DNA of 64,000 nucleotides, from the NCBI RefSeq assembly GCF_023078275.1, contig NC_062990.1, forward strand, positions 12,415,549 to 12,479,548, written 5' to 3'. Shown in pieces: positions 1 to 12,792 of the stretch. Source of the DNA: Leguminivora glycinivorella. Taxonomy: Eukaryota > Arthropoda > Insecta > Lepidoptera > Tortricidae. A program made the translations under genes and the position numbers. Below the pieces are notes generated by a model. The model did not search any database. It was given only the letters and a program-made list of their open reading frames with translations, and was not told the DNA's origin. The first letter of the stretch is position 1; the number at the start of each line of letters is the position of its first letter.

Positions 1-121
1 TCTGCATACGATATAGATGGGACATGTCTGCGTTAAATAAAACCAAAACCGACCATTGTTCTTTTTTCACTGGCGTATTGGATCCAAACGGTATCGAGAG
101 CTTATTCTTCATATATATTAA

Positions 122-275
122 ATTCGAATCGGGTCGCGACGGCTACCATTCTAACCATATCGTATCTAGAGTTAATTTTTCACCCAAATTAGATTCGAAT
201 CGGGCCACAACTATCTTATCCTAACCATATGGTATCTAGAGTTAATTTTTCACGTATTTTAGATTCGAATCGGGC
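122..275. repeat. Short tandem repeat, about 71-bp unit, 2.2 copies
   Basis: The box ATTCGAATCGGG recurs at about 122, 193 and 263, and the block TATCTAGAGTTAATTTTTCAC recurs between the boxes. The unit length is 70-71 bp. The copies differ at several positions, so the array is not very recent. It lies in the presumed first intron of the Six-type gene. No function is shown. Confidence 0.75.
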
Positions 276-747
276 AATGACCGAAAATTTCAGTTCCATA
301 ATTTTCTTACCTATCTTCCCTTATTTTCGCAACAGTTATTTCCAAAGGTTCCATTTGTGGGCGTGTCCCGCCCCGCCCAGTAACCGGATATCCGGTCGCC
401 ATGGCCACTGTTTGTTTTGAGGGCTCCGGCCAAATTGGAAATGGATCCGGGTATTGGGGGGTTAGAGGCGTTTTTAAAAGTGTTTATTTTAATCAAGTTC
501 TTAAAACGAGTGGAGGATTCACGTGAAATCACCTTTTCATACAAAAATAGTCCTCATTTGAGTAATTTGTTATATGTCGAATACATACTTAAAGTTTTAA
601 ATGAATATAATGTTATCGGCCATGTAATGACGGGCATAAAAGATAGAAGCGAAGACCTTTAATTTTAAAATATGTTTTTATAGTCTTCTTCTTCCTCTCT
701 GGATATTAATAATACATCCTATTGAAATATATACATAGTACATTACG

Positions 748-948
748 ATACAAGTGCGTAAAAAAGGTAGTTCGAAACGAGTGGCGATAAATTAAAACAC
801 GACCGAAGGGAGTGTTTTAAATCGACACGAGAATTTCCTTTTCGCACGTGTATCGTACGACGTTTTTCAGTACAGATGAGCCTCCAAAGTTTCGACCTAG
901 CATATAATGAACCACTTCTCGCACTAGTGCGTAAAAAAAACACCATCT
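748..948. repeat. Dispersed lepidopteran repeat, MITE-like
   Basis: The segment runs from AAGTGCGTAAAAAA to CTAGTGCGTAAAAAA and contains short inverted blocks (AAAACACGACCGAAGGGAGTG and the CGACACGAG region). Part of it (the CAGTATAGAGGGCCCTTTAAAG-like stretch) recurs diverged at 51690-51760 in an Rcc1 intron. That supports a dispersed repeat. The stretch 300-745 to its left shows no gene or element I recognise. Confidence 0.55.
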
Positions 949-990
949 GTACTGAAAATATATTTTGAGTCAGTTTTTATACCTACCAAC

Positions 991-3074
991 TAGGGCTTGC
1001 ATTCCGGAATTCCGGAATCTCGAAATTCCGGAATTTCGGACAATTTTTCCGATATTACAGTTCCGGAATTGAAACACATAATCTCGAAAATTCCGGAATT
1101 GAAAAAAGATATATTTTTGGACGAAAACGTGTAATATCAGCCTGGTTATTTTACAAAACTACCACCGCGTCTATAAAAGATATGTAAATTCATTAAGTTA
1201 GACACTCCTCGGATTCAGGTAGTGCCTATTATATGACCAAAGGGTTGCATCTAGGGCTAGTTAGAGCGAGATAGTGTAGTTTTAACCCGCTAATATTATA
1301 CCATTGTCACTTTCTGGTTTTGCTCTCAATTGTTTTAGCTAATAAGTGAAATATATAATCATTTTATAGTAAATATTTGTTGTAGATAGTTTTGTTTTGT
1401 GATAATTTAAAATGACTAGCCGGGAGTTGAGTGTTATGCTCGAATACTGAAGGACAATTAAACATAAATAAATAACATTAGGTACATTATTAATATTATT
1501 ATTTTATTGGCGTTATTTATGCTCAATTTATTAGATCGAACTTAAATTTCAGTAATCTTCTTCTTCTTCCTCCTACCCTTATCCCACGTTATGTGGGGTC
1601 TGTTCGATGTACTCCTCAATATAAGATCTTCTTATGAAGAATGAAGAACTCCAGGATAGTACTATCTTCTTTTTATTAACTTAATAACTAGGTACAAGTA
1701 GGTTAGGTAATTTTTAATGAATCTATAGAGATATATGTGTAGCCGCTTCGGCTGTAAGGTGCAGTCTAATGTAGGTACGCGGCGCGGGGAGCCGTGACGT
1801 ATGTGTGTGACGTCATGTGTCGTCAACCGGTCTTCGTACGAGTACTTGGGTAAACGTATATATATTGTGTTGTGTGAACAGGGTCGGTACAACATGTCTT
1901 CCTCTTCCATTCTCCCCTATCTTTCGTCATCTCAACACTCACATCTTTCTTTCTCATGTCCTCTTTCACACACCCTCCTCCTCCTCCTCCTCTTCTTTCC
2001 TCTTTCTTTTGTTTTCTTTCACAGTTTCGTTTTCTTTCAACCCCTTATTTGCCAAGAGTGGCATTGAAACCTGAGTAGTTTCATGTGCTCTGCCTACCCC
2101 TTCATGGGACACAGGCGTGATTGTATGTATGTATGTATGTCCTCTTTCACACAATCCATCCATCGTTGTTTGGGTTTACCCCTCCCTCTCCATCCATCAA
2201 CATTCATCTCCAACATTCTTAAATTTCAGTAATAATCTAAATTAATCGTTATTAAAGCGGCATAAACTCAAAATTTTACTTCTTTTCTCATAGCACTGAA
2301 TATTTTAGGCATAAAGTCTTAAGTTCAGAAGCAAATCGTAGTATTTGGTATTACATTCATTCACAAGCATAACGTCGTAGTTAGTTTATACACTTTTCAC
2401 AAAGACGTGTGCATATTTTACTAAACTCTATCTAAGTCTGTTACCACTTACCACAAAATCAAAAGATTTGAGAAGCAAATGTATGGAAAATGATGTATAT
2501 AAAAGAATGATTTATTTTTTTACAAAAAAATAAGGTGTAGGTACATGTAGGTACCTAGGAATAAATCATAAAATCTGTCTTTTTGGGCTAGCTTGGATAT
2601 CTTTTGTCCCTACTCGAGTCTGATAAACTAAAGGTAATTCAATATTTCTTTTATTACAGTTATGTGAACAAGACGTTATGCAATTCTTGTAAATTATTAC
2701 TTTTATATTATTTCGATGCTCAATGGATAAAAAAATAACTTTAACGTTGACCACTATCAGAAAACCTCGTTTGTATCGTTAACTGTAGTTCTAAATACCT
2801 TGCAAGACCGATTTTGACGCAAAATGGGCTTTCCTCTAAAATTACTAAAATGAAAATTTCAGTGTTATATGCCTTTCAGGTACGGAGTTATTGTCTTAAA
2901 CGTCGATTTATAACAAATTTCAGTTTAAAATTGTATTATTTCATCAAAAATCCACCAGATAACTAAACCAAAAAAAATTGTTCAATTCCGGAACTAGTTC
3001 CGGAATTCCGGAATTGAAGTCCAATCTCGAAAACCAGTTCCGGAATTGAAAACCGTCCGATATTGCAAGCCCTA
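991..3074. mobile_element. hAT-like non-autonomous DNA transposon with 8-bp TSD
   Basis: The ends are terminal inverted repeats TAGGGCTTGCA and TGCAAGCCCTA. They are flanked on both sides by the same 8 bp, CTACCAAC (983-990 and 3075-3082). An 8-bp target duplication is the hallmark of the hAT superfamily. The subterminal regions are packed with CCGGAATT palindromic motifs (about 1003-1110 and 2985-3050), reminiscent of transposase-binding arrays. No transposase reading frame survives. The interior carries a foreign retroelement tail at about 2027-2150. The element at 41192-43801 has closely related ends, so both belong to one family. Confidence 0.85.
2027..2150 (+). mobile_element. 3' tail of an RTE-type LINE or its SINE
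   Basis: The stretch from CACAGTTTCGTTTTCTTTCA through the ATGT-repeat end matches 37036-37147 with few changes, including the CCTTATTTGCCAAGAGTGG block. The terminal (ATGT)n tail is typical of RTE-like 3' ends in Lepidoptera; this family assignment is from memory and is not proven here. It is nested inside the hAT element at 991-3074. Confidence 0.6.
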
Positions 3075-3151
3075 CTACCAACCACAGTATGCCCTATGAA
3101 AAAATCCTCCTGCTCTCCAGAGTTCATTTATTGTCTGTAAAACAAAATATA

Positions 3152-3392
3152 GTCCGGCCGACCAGTTTGGCCTAGGTCCTGGGTTCGAATCCCGGTAAGG
3201 GCATTTATTTCTGTGATGAGCACAGATATTTGTTCCCGAGTCATGGATGTTTTCTATGTATATAAGTATTTGTATATTATATATATCGTTGTCCGAGTAC
3301 CTGCAACGCAAGCCATCTTGAGCTTACCGTGCGGCTCAGTGAATCTGTGTAAGAAAGAATGTCCTATAATATTTTTTTTTTTTCTATGGGAC
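3152..3392 (+). mobile_element. tRNA-derived SINE, family 1, internally deleted head
   Basis: The segment has a Pol III B-box-like GGGTTCGAATCCCGG at the head and the family-specific body GGGCATTTATTT...GATGTTTTCTATG...ATATATCGTTGTC. It ends near TCAATCTGTGTAAG...TCCTATAATATTT. Near-identical bodies occur at 6806-7078 and 51193-51455. Compared with those copies, this head lacks about 30 bp between the two box regions. Pol III silence is likely but not shown. Confidence 0.85.
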
Positions 3393-4201
3393 GATAAACG
3401 AGTACAATCGACCATTTTTTTAATTTTCACTTTTTAGAAAAAAAGGCTTGACAGATTTTACATTGGCATCAACATACTTTAATTTTTAATCAAGTACAGT
3501 CAGCCAAAAAAGTGGATTACCACTCACTTTTCGACCTTATGTGTTTCAAATAGAGTCAAAAAGCGTTAAACTTTCCTGGCTGACCGTACCTGCCTACCTA
3601 CAACATCGATAACAGGGTAGGTTTATCTAAACAGTCGTCGTCGGAATCAAATAACGGATGACGATATTGACGATAGAGACGGCTTATCGTATGTGCAGTG
3701 CAGTGTTGCAAATTCTCTTAATAAATAAACAGGAAATATATTATTAAGTATAACGAAAGGTTCCGTAGGTCCTAAAGGGGGAGTTTCTGAAAGTCGCAAG
3801 TAGTGCCACAGAATATAATATAATAGTACACTTTCTTTCTTTGCACAATATTACAATCGAAAAATCGAATCAATTTGTTTGAATTAAAAAATCATCATAT
3901 GAGGTCGAGGCCTATAAAGCACCTTCAAAATTTTGCAGCAAATATTGATAACGTAACCTACATATAAACCTACATATAAATGACACAATAAACTTTTTCT
4001 TTGTAAGTACCATTAGAAGCTGCGCAAACGCAAGCACACCTTTAAATACAAATTTATACCAAATCAAAAGATAACCAACTCCCATTTATCCTTAAAAAGG
4101 GAATCTATTTGTCTCTGGTTTATCGCCGCGTATGACCAACATCAAAACAATAAATTTAAAAACAAAAGAATGAATAAAGGTTACCACACACGATCACTCA
4201 C
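3393..4201 (-). other. Presumed first intron of the Six1/2-type gene, near part
   Basis: Nothing coding is seen here. The stretch is AT-rich, without further repeats that I can pair within the window. It begins (minus strand) with GTGAGT directly after the Six exon. The intron would extend leftwards past base 1, because no Six-domain or homeodomain exon is found in 1-4201. Confidence 0.5.
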
Positions 4202-4306
4202 CTCGCATACGCAGGCGACTTGCTCCTGTGTGAATCCGAAACTCGGCAGGGGAGCGTCTCTGGGGGGGGTGGCCTCCCGCTGCCCCCACTCGGGGCCCCC
4301 CAACAT
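4202..4306 (-). CDS. so: Six1/2-type homeobox protein, first coding exon (sine oculis)
   Basis: Read on the minus strand, an ATG at 4306-4304 opens 35 codons that end with CVCE just before a consensus donor (GAG|GTGAGT). Residues 20-35 read LPSFGFTQEQVACVCE. In the Six1/2 subfamily this is the start of the Six protein-interaction domain; Six3/6 and Six4/5 proteins differ at these positions. An in-frame TAA lies upstream of the ATG, which supports the start. The first 19 residues are a Gly/Pro-rich leader. The rest of the Six domain and the homeodomain are not in the window and should lie to the left. Family knowledge: Sine oculis is a nuclear transcription factor that acts with Eyes absent in eye and muscle determination. 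The subfamily call is confident; one-to-one orthology is inferred. Confidence 0.87.
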
Positions 4307-4620
4307 ATCCAAATGCTCGTCTCCTGCCACTTTGACACCACAATTCAACACTACAAATTAACACCACTTAGCGGTGCTAAACAATCCGCATAAAAGTCAA
4401 AGAATGGCCAGCTTTACGCGATTCGAATTTGGAATTCGGTTTTGACGCGCACTAAAATGCATTTGAGGCGTTTTTTTATTAGTCTTAAATGCGATCGTGT
4501 TTGTTTCACCGTTTTGTTTTTAAAAAGGCAGCTAAACAAACAGGGAAAGGCAGCAGTCCCAAAAATGTTTAAACAAAACCGGGCACCTTGAAGCGGCAAT
4601 TATTTGTTTTCGGATTTCGA
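4307..4620 (-). promoter_or_regulatory. 5' leader and probable promoter-proximal region of the Six1/2 gene
   Basis: This is the sequence immediately upstream of the Six start codon on the minus strand. A stop in frame with the ATG lies about 50 bases upstream, so the leader is non-coding. It is less repetitive than its surroundings, which suggests retained regulatory sequence. No TATA box or initiator can be assigned with confidence, and an upstream non-coding exon is possible. Confidence 0.3.
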
Positions 4621-6805
4621 AAAGCGCCGAAGTTTGTATTGAATCTGAGTTTTTCTTTTTACCGGTAAATAGAGTCAATATTTGATCACTTCAAATGTTA
4701 TTTTTTTCTCTCATTAGTACCCAGTCTCTGTCTGGCTTGACGTTCACTTACACTATTAATAAATTAATTTTAAATGCGTTTTCCTTTTGTATTTTTAACC
4801 GCACGCGAGTCTATTTTTTCTCTTCTTTCTCATTGTAATCTCCGCCAGACGAAAACCTGTAACAAAAAGAAAAACATTATTATTTTTATGTAAACTAGTA
4901 AGTACTAGATACAACCTGGCAAAAGCTTAAGATTTAGAATACCTAACTTGTAAGTTTTCCTACTTATTTAACTTTGGTAATCTATTACACAATACCTATA
5001 AATACGAATTGATGCGTTTGTTCCAGAACCAGATTTATTGCGAATATCAGTCTACAATAAATGCTTTTGCACTTGAATTCTCCTTCGATGAAAACTCTTC
5101 AAATATCTTGTTTTTTTTTGTACATGGTATTTTATATGATTTAAAAGACAGAAAGGCCATTTGTCTTAATATTGTTTTTAATATTCAGCCAGTATAAATT
5201 AATGTAAAGCGCTTATTAATTCCACTCGTTTGACGTCATTAATTTATTATGAAATATATGGCACCCACGTGTCTCATCTGAATGTTTTTGTCTCGGACAT
5301 TTTTTAGTGTCTCATTGCATTCTGTAACAAAACAACACTATCCTATACGTGCAACGTTGTGAAGAGCTTTTTTAAATCGGATTTATTATTAAATGTTTGA
5401 ATTTTTTTCAGTCTTATAATCGTAATGACATATATTAGATTTTACTATAAGTTAATGTGATACTTTACTTACTTAAAAATACAAGCCTAAAATAAAAATC
5501 CGTTATCTGCCTTAGAAGCAGAATATAGTTATGGGGAAATGGTCGAAGATAGCTAAAATCCGGAAACCGCTACGAATTTTTAGTATGTTGTTGGGCATCG
5601 TATTGATTGGGTCTCCAAAACTGCTGGGAGACAGTGGCGCCCGTCATCTATTTCAGCGGAATGACGTCTTCAAAATCACTTCCGCCACGTTGCAAATAGG
5701 CTTTGCGCCTTATTATTGCTAGCGGCAGCCGTAAACTTATTTAACATAGAAAACTCAAAACGTAATAACAGTCGTGCCCCTAACAAATAAGCTAGGCTAG
5801 ATAAAGGTTGAATTTAGGCAGAGGAACTGAAACATTATGATTGATGTATAAATACATTATATCGTGGTCAGTTAAGGCGCCGTTAATCCGAGATTTCAGG
5901 AGTATTCTAGACTTTAGGGTGACATCCAGACTTTATATGGATGATCTATTCTGCTAACCCTATGCTATGCAGTTAAGTAGAATTAGACAGTTTATAGTTG
6001 CATGAATAATTCCGTCACGGCCAAGCGAAGTCGCTATTATAAACAACCTAAAATTAATAAACTCGACCGATTGTCACCATTGTCACATCATGACACATAA
6101 AACAGGCCTACATTAATCAGATCCTTACACAATCTCGCCCAAAATCTTTAGAAGGGTCGCCATCAATTCAATATTTAACAAACATACCATCACGTACTTT
6201 GAATCATTACAAAGATGCACTGACAAGACAACAAAGATTTACTATAAAACTTCATAAAACAAAAACCACAAACAAATCTTTATTTTTTTAAACAATCACA
6301 TTCCAAGTTTAAGCTCAGGAAAAACGCCTGTGAGATTCAAATTCGAATGTTCTCATTTCAAATCTTGTAACGTTTTACTTTTGTGACGAATTTGTAAAGT
6401 TAGCTATCTCTTTTCGTTTCAAGTATAATCCGTGTGCGTGAAAAGGAAAGGAGATCGGGATGTTAAATGTTTGGCGTTTTAAGTAATTTTTATCATCGAC
6501 ACGATCTGCCTGATGTATGGAGTTGACGGGTTTAGTGATGTAACCGAATCGATAATTATACTGTTTACATTTTTTCTTTACTTGAAAACATTACTTTTGA
6601 GATAAGGGGCATGTGTTTTGTTTGCTTTCGGAAGAACATTATGCAGACGCCCACCATATTTCGGTGTGCTATTTTTAACTTTGGATTGGTAACGTTTATC
6701 TGGGTTACTTTATAATCACCACAAGTTGTTCGAATTTAAGTAACGCTTGAACTAGAGAGATAGATGTATCAACTATGTAAAAGAGGGAACAAATATTCAA
6801 ATTGA
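4621..6805. other. Intergenic, no feature supported
   Basis: AT-rich sequence upstream of the Six gene. The reading frames present are short and have no recognisable domain. No repeat pair could be matched elsewhere in the window. It could hold enhancers of the Six gene, but nothing visible shows this. Confidence 0.4.
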
Positions 6806-7078
6806 CGACCTGTCTGGCCTAGCGGGTGTGACCCTGCCTGCTAAGCCGCGGTCCCGGGTTCGAATCTCGGTAAGGGCATTTATTTGTGTGATGAACAGAG
6901 ATATTTGTTCCTGAGTCTTGGATGTTTTCTATATACATATATATATATTTGTATATTATGTATAATATATATCGTTGTCTGAGTACCCACAATACAAGCC
7001 TTCTTGAGCTTACCGTGGAGCTCAGTCAATCTGTGTAAAAAATGTCCTATAATATTTATTTATTTAAATACATGGCGA
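6806..7078 (+). mobile_element. tRNA-derived SINE, family 1, full-length copy
   Basis: The head carries an A-box-like TCTGGCCTAGCGGGTGTGACC and a B-box CGGGTTCGAATCTCGG, followed by the same body as at 3152-3392 and 51193-51455. It ends in TCCTATAATATTTATTTATTT, an AT-rich tail. The full head makes it the best reference copy of this family in the window. Confidence 0.87.
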
Positions 7079-8038
7079 CTCACGTTATTTTTAACTTGCG
7101 ATAATTCGAACCTCTCTATAATAAAGTAATTTAATAATGATCTGTTAATGACAATAAACTAATACATTTATACTACTACTCAAACCAACGCTTTGTGCGA
7201 AACATAAAACTTTTTTATTCAACCATTAAAAACTAAAAGGTGTCGAACTATATGTCAATACAAGAAACTCCATTCGCAATTATCAATATTCCTTATGCCT
7301 AAACCATTACATTCACGTATCAAATATAAACACAACACGACCAAACCCATAAGCTTATTAAAATAACGCCATTTTACGAACTGACATCGTCATAAAAACG
7401 TGTTTATATCGATATCAGCACATCACTATTACCCCACGTGGCGCGATGCTATCGGGCGGGCCAGCTGTAAAACACAAGATTTATCGACAGATTACCGATT
7501 CACGATACGGTACAAATCGCCTCACTATTAGCGAGTTGATTTTCGAAATTCGAAAAATGCCAGTGGGTGCGAACGTTTATTGTTTCGGTTCGATTTTTGA
7601 ATTTTTAACGGCACTTTCACTTAGATAAATTACACTTTAATTTGACTTAAAGTACGTAAAGTCGAGTTCGAAAACGTCGTTACAAAACTTAAAGACGTAT
7701 TAGCATATTTTTGGTGTTTTTGGCTTGTACTTAAAATGTTTGTGAACTCGATCGTAAATAGTAATTAAATATTAACATACATAATAAAGGCTGAAAAAAT
7801 AACTGACATGAGACATGATCATATTTATAGAGCCACGAGTAGTGTACTAGAGCGTGTCATATTTTTTTGCTTATTTTGAAGAGTGATTTATTATTAATTT
7901 TTTTACTATTATTTTTGTAGTCTTTTGTAAAAAAAATGGCAAGAAAATCACACTTTAACACGTTAGTAACTTATTAATAATTTGATTGAAGATTCGTCTC
8001 TATTCAATGTCTCAATTCATTTGACAGTACTAAATTTA
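7079..8038. other. Intergenic, no feature supported
   Basis: AT-rich, no domain-bearing reading frame and no repeat that can be paired inside the window. A 60-codon open frame near 7446 has no recognisable similarity. Confidence 0.4.
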
Positions 8039-8600
8039 AAAAACCGGCCAAGAGCGTGTCGGGCCACGCTCAGTGTAGGGTTCCGTAGTTTTCCATATTT
8101 TTCTCAAAAACTACTAAACCTATCAAGTTCAAAACAATTTTCCTAGAAAGTCTTTATAAAGTTCTACTTTTGTGATTTTTTTTTATATTTTTTAAACATA
8201 TGGTTCAAAAGTTAGAGGGGGGGGGACGCACTTTTTTTTCCTTTAGGAGCGATTATTTCCGAAACTGTTAATATTATCAAAAAACGATCTTAGTAAACCC
8301 TTATTCATAATACAATAAATACCTATCCAACAATATATCACACGTTGGGGTTGGAATAAAAAAATATCAGCCCCCACTTTACATGTAGGGGGGGTACCCT
8401 AATAAAACATTTTTTCTCATTTTTTATTTTAGCACTTTGCGTGATTGATATACATATTCGTACCAAATTTCAGCTTTCTAGTGCTAACGGTTGCTGAGAT
8501 TATCCGCGGACGGATGGCGAAAATTATTTTTCTTAGTTGTAGGAACCCTAAAAACTTTTTTCTTTGTAGGTCTTTTTCATCACGGGACAATGGTGCGCGC
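8039..8600 (+). repeat. Dispersed lepidopteran repeat (AAACCGGCCAAGAGCGTGTC type)
   Basis: The segment starts AAACCGGCCAAGAGCGTGTC...GTAGGGTTCCGTAG and ends ...TGCTGAGATTATCCGCGGACGGATGG...TAGGAACCC. I recognise this as a very common repeat in moth and butterfly genomes, from memory. There is no second copy in the window to confirm it. It has no reading frame. The G-rich block at 8215-8225 and the AT-rich middle look degraded. Confidence 0.6.
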
Positions 8601-11600
8601 GGAGCCGAGGCCAACACGTAAAGCCGTTTTGCGACTTTAATGAATTTAAGGTGTAGGATTAAAAAAAAATTAAATCATAAAAACGGAAAATCTAATTATT
8701 TATAAAAGTTTGATACAAATTAACGTACGTTCAAGGCTAGAATACTAAGAAACGTAAGTGTAACTGTACCTAAGTGTAAGTTTTGTTTAATTTCATTATC
8801 TTATTTTTGAGTATAAGAAACTTTAATTTATTTCGTATAATTAAGAATTGCCTACATTATAGGTTTATAAATTAAGAATTTTGTTGAGCAATAGTCATAT
8901 TTTTGTTATTTAAAAAAAAAGATTAACTAGGTATCCGACGGAACGAAATGGTCTCGCTCCAATCGTTTCTTGTTTTCGCTGAAATACCTACCTATCTATT
9001 ACCAGAAAGTTCCTACTGTTTTCAAATGAAGTGTTTAAAACGAAAAGTAAAGATTTTGAGTTGCTTAAAAAAAAGATTTCAATAAAAAAAATACTGTTAC
9101 ATTTATATCAAAAGCGTATAACAGGTCAACGTTCTTCAGTATTTTCGTTTGAGCGACACATCTTTTGAAAACGTTAAAAAAATAAGAATGTTAATTCAAG
9201 ACTGTATTAGATTTTAAACACGAAGTGATTAGTGGGAGATGTAAACTTATTAATAGATGAAACAACGAACTTTGTTTCATTCTCACCAAACATAATATTT
9301 TAATTAATATGAATGTTCCTTTTAATTTTAAAATCTACATGATAAATAATGATTCCCTTAATTAAATATCAAACTTTTCCAAATTCAAGCACGACAGTAA
9401 AAATAACAGTTAATAGATAACATCAAAATTTAAGAAAACAAAATCTCATATTCTATTTTCAAAAAGTCATATGAAGTACAAAAAGGCGCGTAAATGTTAA
9501 GCGTTTTTTAATCTACAGGCAGGATAGGCCTAAGTTCGAGATCTTGATGCTATCTGTGGCCAATAAAAAGGGTCTTTTATGGTCTCGACTCGGGGGGTTA
9601 ATTAATAGTGTTGTACCGTCATTTTACACCAAAGTTACGGTTGCCAGGTCTAATAAACTCAGTTACATTTGAGACATGTGTTTTGTGATAATTTTATTGG
9701 TTTTGGAACGCTCGTTAAATTGTGATCGGGTTATTTTTTTTTTATTTGCTGCGACTGCGCAGTGTGCGGCCGGGATTTTACATTTTAAACATTTTATATA
9801 ATAGTTTGGTCCAGGGCTCTAGATTCTCTAGAGGTACTTAAACATACAGAGAATATTACGGTATTTGTCTTACGCTACAAGTTATTTCCCTATTTTTTTT
9901 TAATTCGTATAAAGTTACAGAGTTCTGTTATTTTTTTAATTTAATAATTGTATGAAGATAAAAAGAGTTCCTCTATCTAGTAATAGTTCTATGTTTATCG
10001 TTCCTTATGTTTTGCACTTCTTTTTGTATTGCTGTTGATGCCCCGAATAAATAAAATAAGACAAATAATTAATCATTTACCATTTCGAATCATTGTCAAC
10101 AACATTGTAGATTCCCAATGACTATATGAGTAATGTAATGACAAGAAAAACACATGGCTCAGTGCAGCTTGCCATCTGGTTATCGGTCATGCATTTTGCG
10201 TGTTCGTCACATCATTAATTAGTTTTTAAAATCAATTGAAAAATAGAGATCGAAGCAGTACAATAATCTAAGATATACTCTGGAATATAAAATACGTACT
10301 CCAATCCGTAGTCAGAATTCTTCTACGATTAAATGCAAATTAGGTATTGAGGTTTGTAATCAAGTTAATTAAAGCCTTTAAAGGAACATTAAAGAATTAA
10401 AATAAATTATTGTAAGCTGAAAAAAAAAACTATAGGCTATGAATTAGAGAACAATCGTGGATGTGTTAGGATTAATAAGAACCATAATCTTACACATATT
10501 TATAAGTGCAAAAATAAAATCGAAACATTTAGAAAAAACAAGGAAAATGCGAAAACAGGACGGATTTCAACACAGATTTATGATAAAACTGAGAACGACC
10601 CAGAGACAATGTTACACAATATAAACTGGCAAGCGTTAGAAGTAAACAAGATGTGCGAATTTTCCCAAAGTTTTGAAGATACCAGATTCCAATATAATTT
10701 TTAAGCGATTTTATTAATATAACAATCGCTGATAATGATGTAACAAATCAAATAAGTATTTAAGTTTTTGTAATATCGAAAACAAACGAGAAGATGAATT
10801 GTCTGAATTGTCTCATGGGTATACATTATCCCGGTTTATTGCAACGGTTCATAGGGCACTTGGGGTTCACTAAGCATAAGCAAGTAATCACAAAACTAGC
10901 GTTGTTACTAGTTTTTTACGAAAGGAACTACTTACTAGTTATCTGACCGCTCTTCTTCAGAAATTCTGACTTCAAAGGGCCTTATTGGGATTAGACGATT
11001 TCCTCACGAAGGATAATTAACAATCCTTCAGCGAAATGCGACTGGTTAGCATTAAATCATTCGCACAAACTCATAAAACTCTTTGGTAAGATCCGGGGTT
11101 CGAGCCTGCGACATCCGGATGAACTCCGGATTGCAAATGATAACTGTGATAATGGGAGACAATCGCTCATCTGTCGGGATTAGGAGGATAACGAACAGAC
11201 AAATGATTTGTGACAAATGACGATCGTCCGATTAGATACCTACCGTCGCTCATGGGTCTCTATCGACAGCACCATTAATACCATTATTAAGATGTGAGTA
11301 CTCAGAAAAACGTCATATCCGGATATAACGACAGTTGATTTTAAATTGTAGCTGAGTTGTGAACGTGTTGAGTGAGAACAGCCAACCGTCTACATGGAGA
11401 CTCCAGAAACTTGAATAGTTCCATTTGTCTTAACGACCACAAAGCCCGACGGATGCCTTTGAAATGGGCAATTTTATAGTTCTCCAAGATTTAATGATAA
11501 GATCCTAACTTGATGACAATAGGACGAACTGTGAAGAATTCGAATGATTTTATTGGTTCAGCCATTTTCCAAGTTTAGGATTGAAAGACAGTAAGTAGGT

Positions 11601-12365
11601 ACCTAATACTCCTAATAATGGTAATTAGTTAAACTCAAGCCTCTGTCTGCACACTTTTGTGTCGTATACCATAAAAGTATACCGTAGGTAATCACTTTTA
11701 TAATCTCCCATAGGTTGTAAAGAGGACACAAATGTAGAAATTGCGGAAAAGATTAAAAAAGTTGCGGAAACTGTCCAAAATTTTGAAGCTGTTGCTTACA
11801 TCGCTATTCTTGCTAAGTCATTTTACAAACAAATAGCTAGTTAAAGTATGCTTTGATTAAGAAGAAGAAGGCGATGGAACACACGGTGAATGAAAGGACA
11901 GACACAAATAGACTAAAATAGACGTACAACAGTAACGATTCTAAATTATAAGGCGCTGACAGTTTAATAGTTACACACGACATGTTGTGAACACGGAAAA
12001 GTTGTGGAAACTTTCTGATATTTTTTATGGGAATCGTAGTTTCCAATTCAAAAATGAATGTTCTTCATTCCTTGTGATTCTTGTGAAAGTCTGTGAAAGT
12101 TTCGTTCGTTTTCTGTGAAAGGAGCGTTAGATTAGGTACTTGTTTGAGTGTGTGATGTAAAGTAATCTAACAGCATCTATAGGGAATTTACTATAAGTTA
12201 GGATAGGTAGAGAGGGTTTTTCAACTGTTTAATCATACTCCCATGGGATTATGAGACAAAGTTGAAAAGAAGGGGGTGCAAAAAGCATTAACTACCGAGG
12301 AAATCTATTTATTTAATTATATTGGCCTCTCCACCGCTAAATTCGCCGACGTACATTAAAAGATT
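8601..12365. other. Intergenic, no feature supported
   Basis: Nearly 3.8 kb of AT-rich DNA. No coding exon, RNA gene or terminal-repeat element could be supported. It has fewer recognisable element ends than the rest of the window, so old, decayed elements or conserved regulatory DNA are both possible. Confidence 0.4.
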
Positions 12366-12792
12366 TTTTCCCCTCACTAGCTCGGAAACACGTGTTTTGT
12401 CCTTTAATACCAGCGGGTAAAAACGCATTTTATCCACTAGTGGGTAAAGTAATTTGACCTTGAATAAAGTCAAATTAACTGCTTTAAAATTGATAAAAGT
12501 AGGTGAATCTAGTAATTAAGATTTTACCACCTGTGGAACTAATGGAAGCAGTGATAAACGCATTTTTTTGCGTTGTAGTTTCCTCGCTATAGTAAGGGGA
12601 AAAGTTTGTGTTATACTCGGGTGCAAATGTATTTTACTTCTCGTGTGTTAAAAAACTCGCAAGTTCAGGATTCTATTCTCGAACCACTCGCTTAGCTCGT
12701 GGTTCAACTATGGAATCCTTTCAAATTCACTTGCTCGTTTTTCAATTCCACACTCGACGTTAAAATACAACTTTATAACTAATAACTATTAT
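12366..12792 (+). repeat. Repeat family A, copy 1
   Basis: It matches 25647-26075 almost base for base over about 430 bp and 18309-20056 in inverted, interrupted form. Landmarks are CCCCTCACTAGCTCGG, TACCAGCGGGTAAAAACGC, the near-palindrome GAACCACTCGCTTAGCTCGTGG and TTTTTCAATTCCACACTCG near the right end. No reading frame. The class is unknown; it has no clear terminal inverted repeat. Confidence 0.85.

Noticed and set aside
5531..5722. 63-codon open frame, considered as a small secreted protein
   Set aside because: The hydrophobic stretch is short. There is no splice context, promoter or recognisable family.
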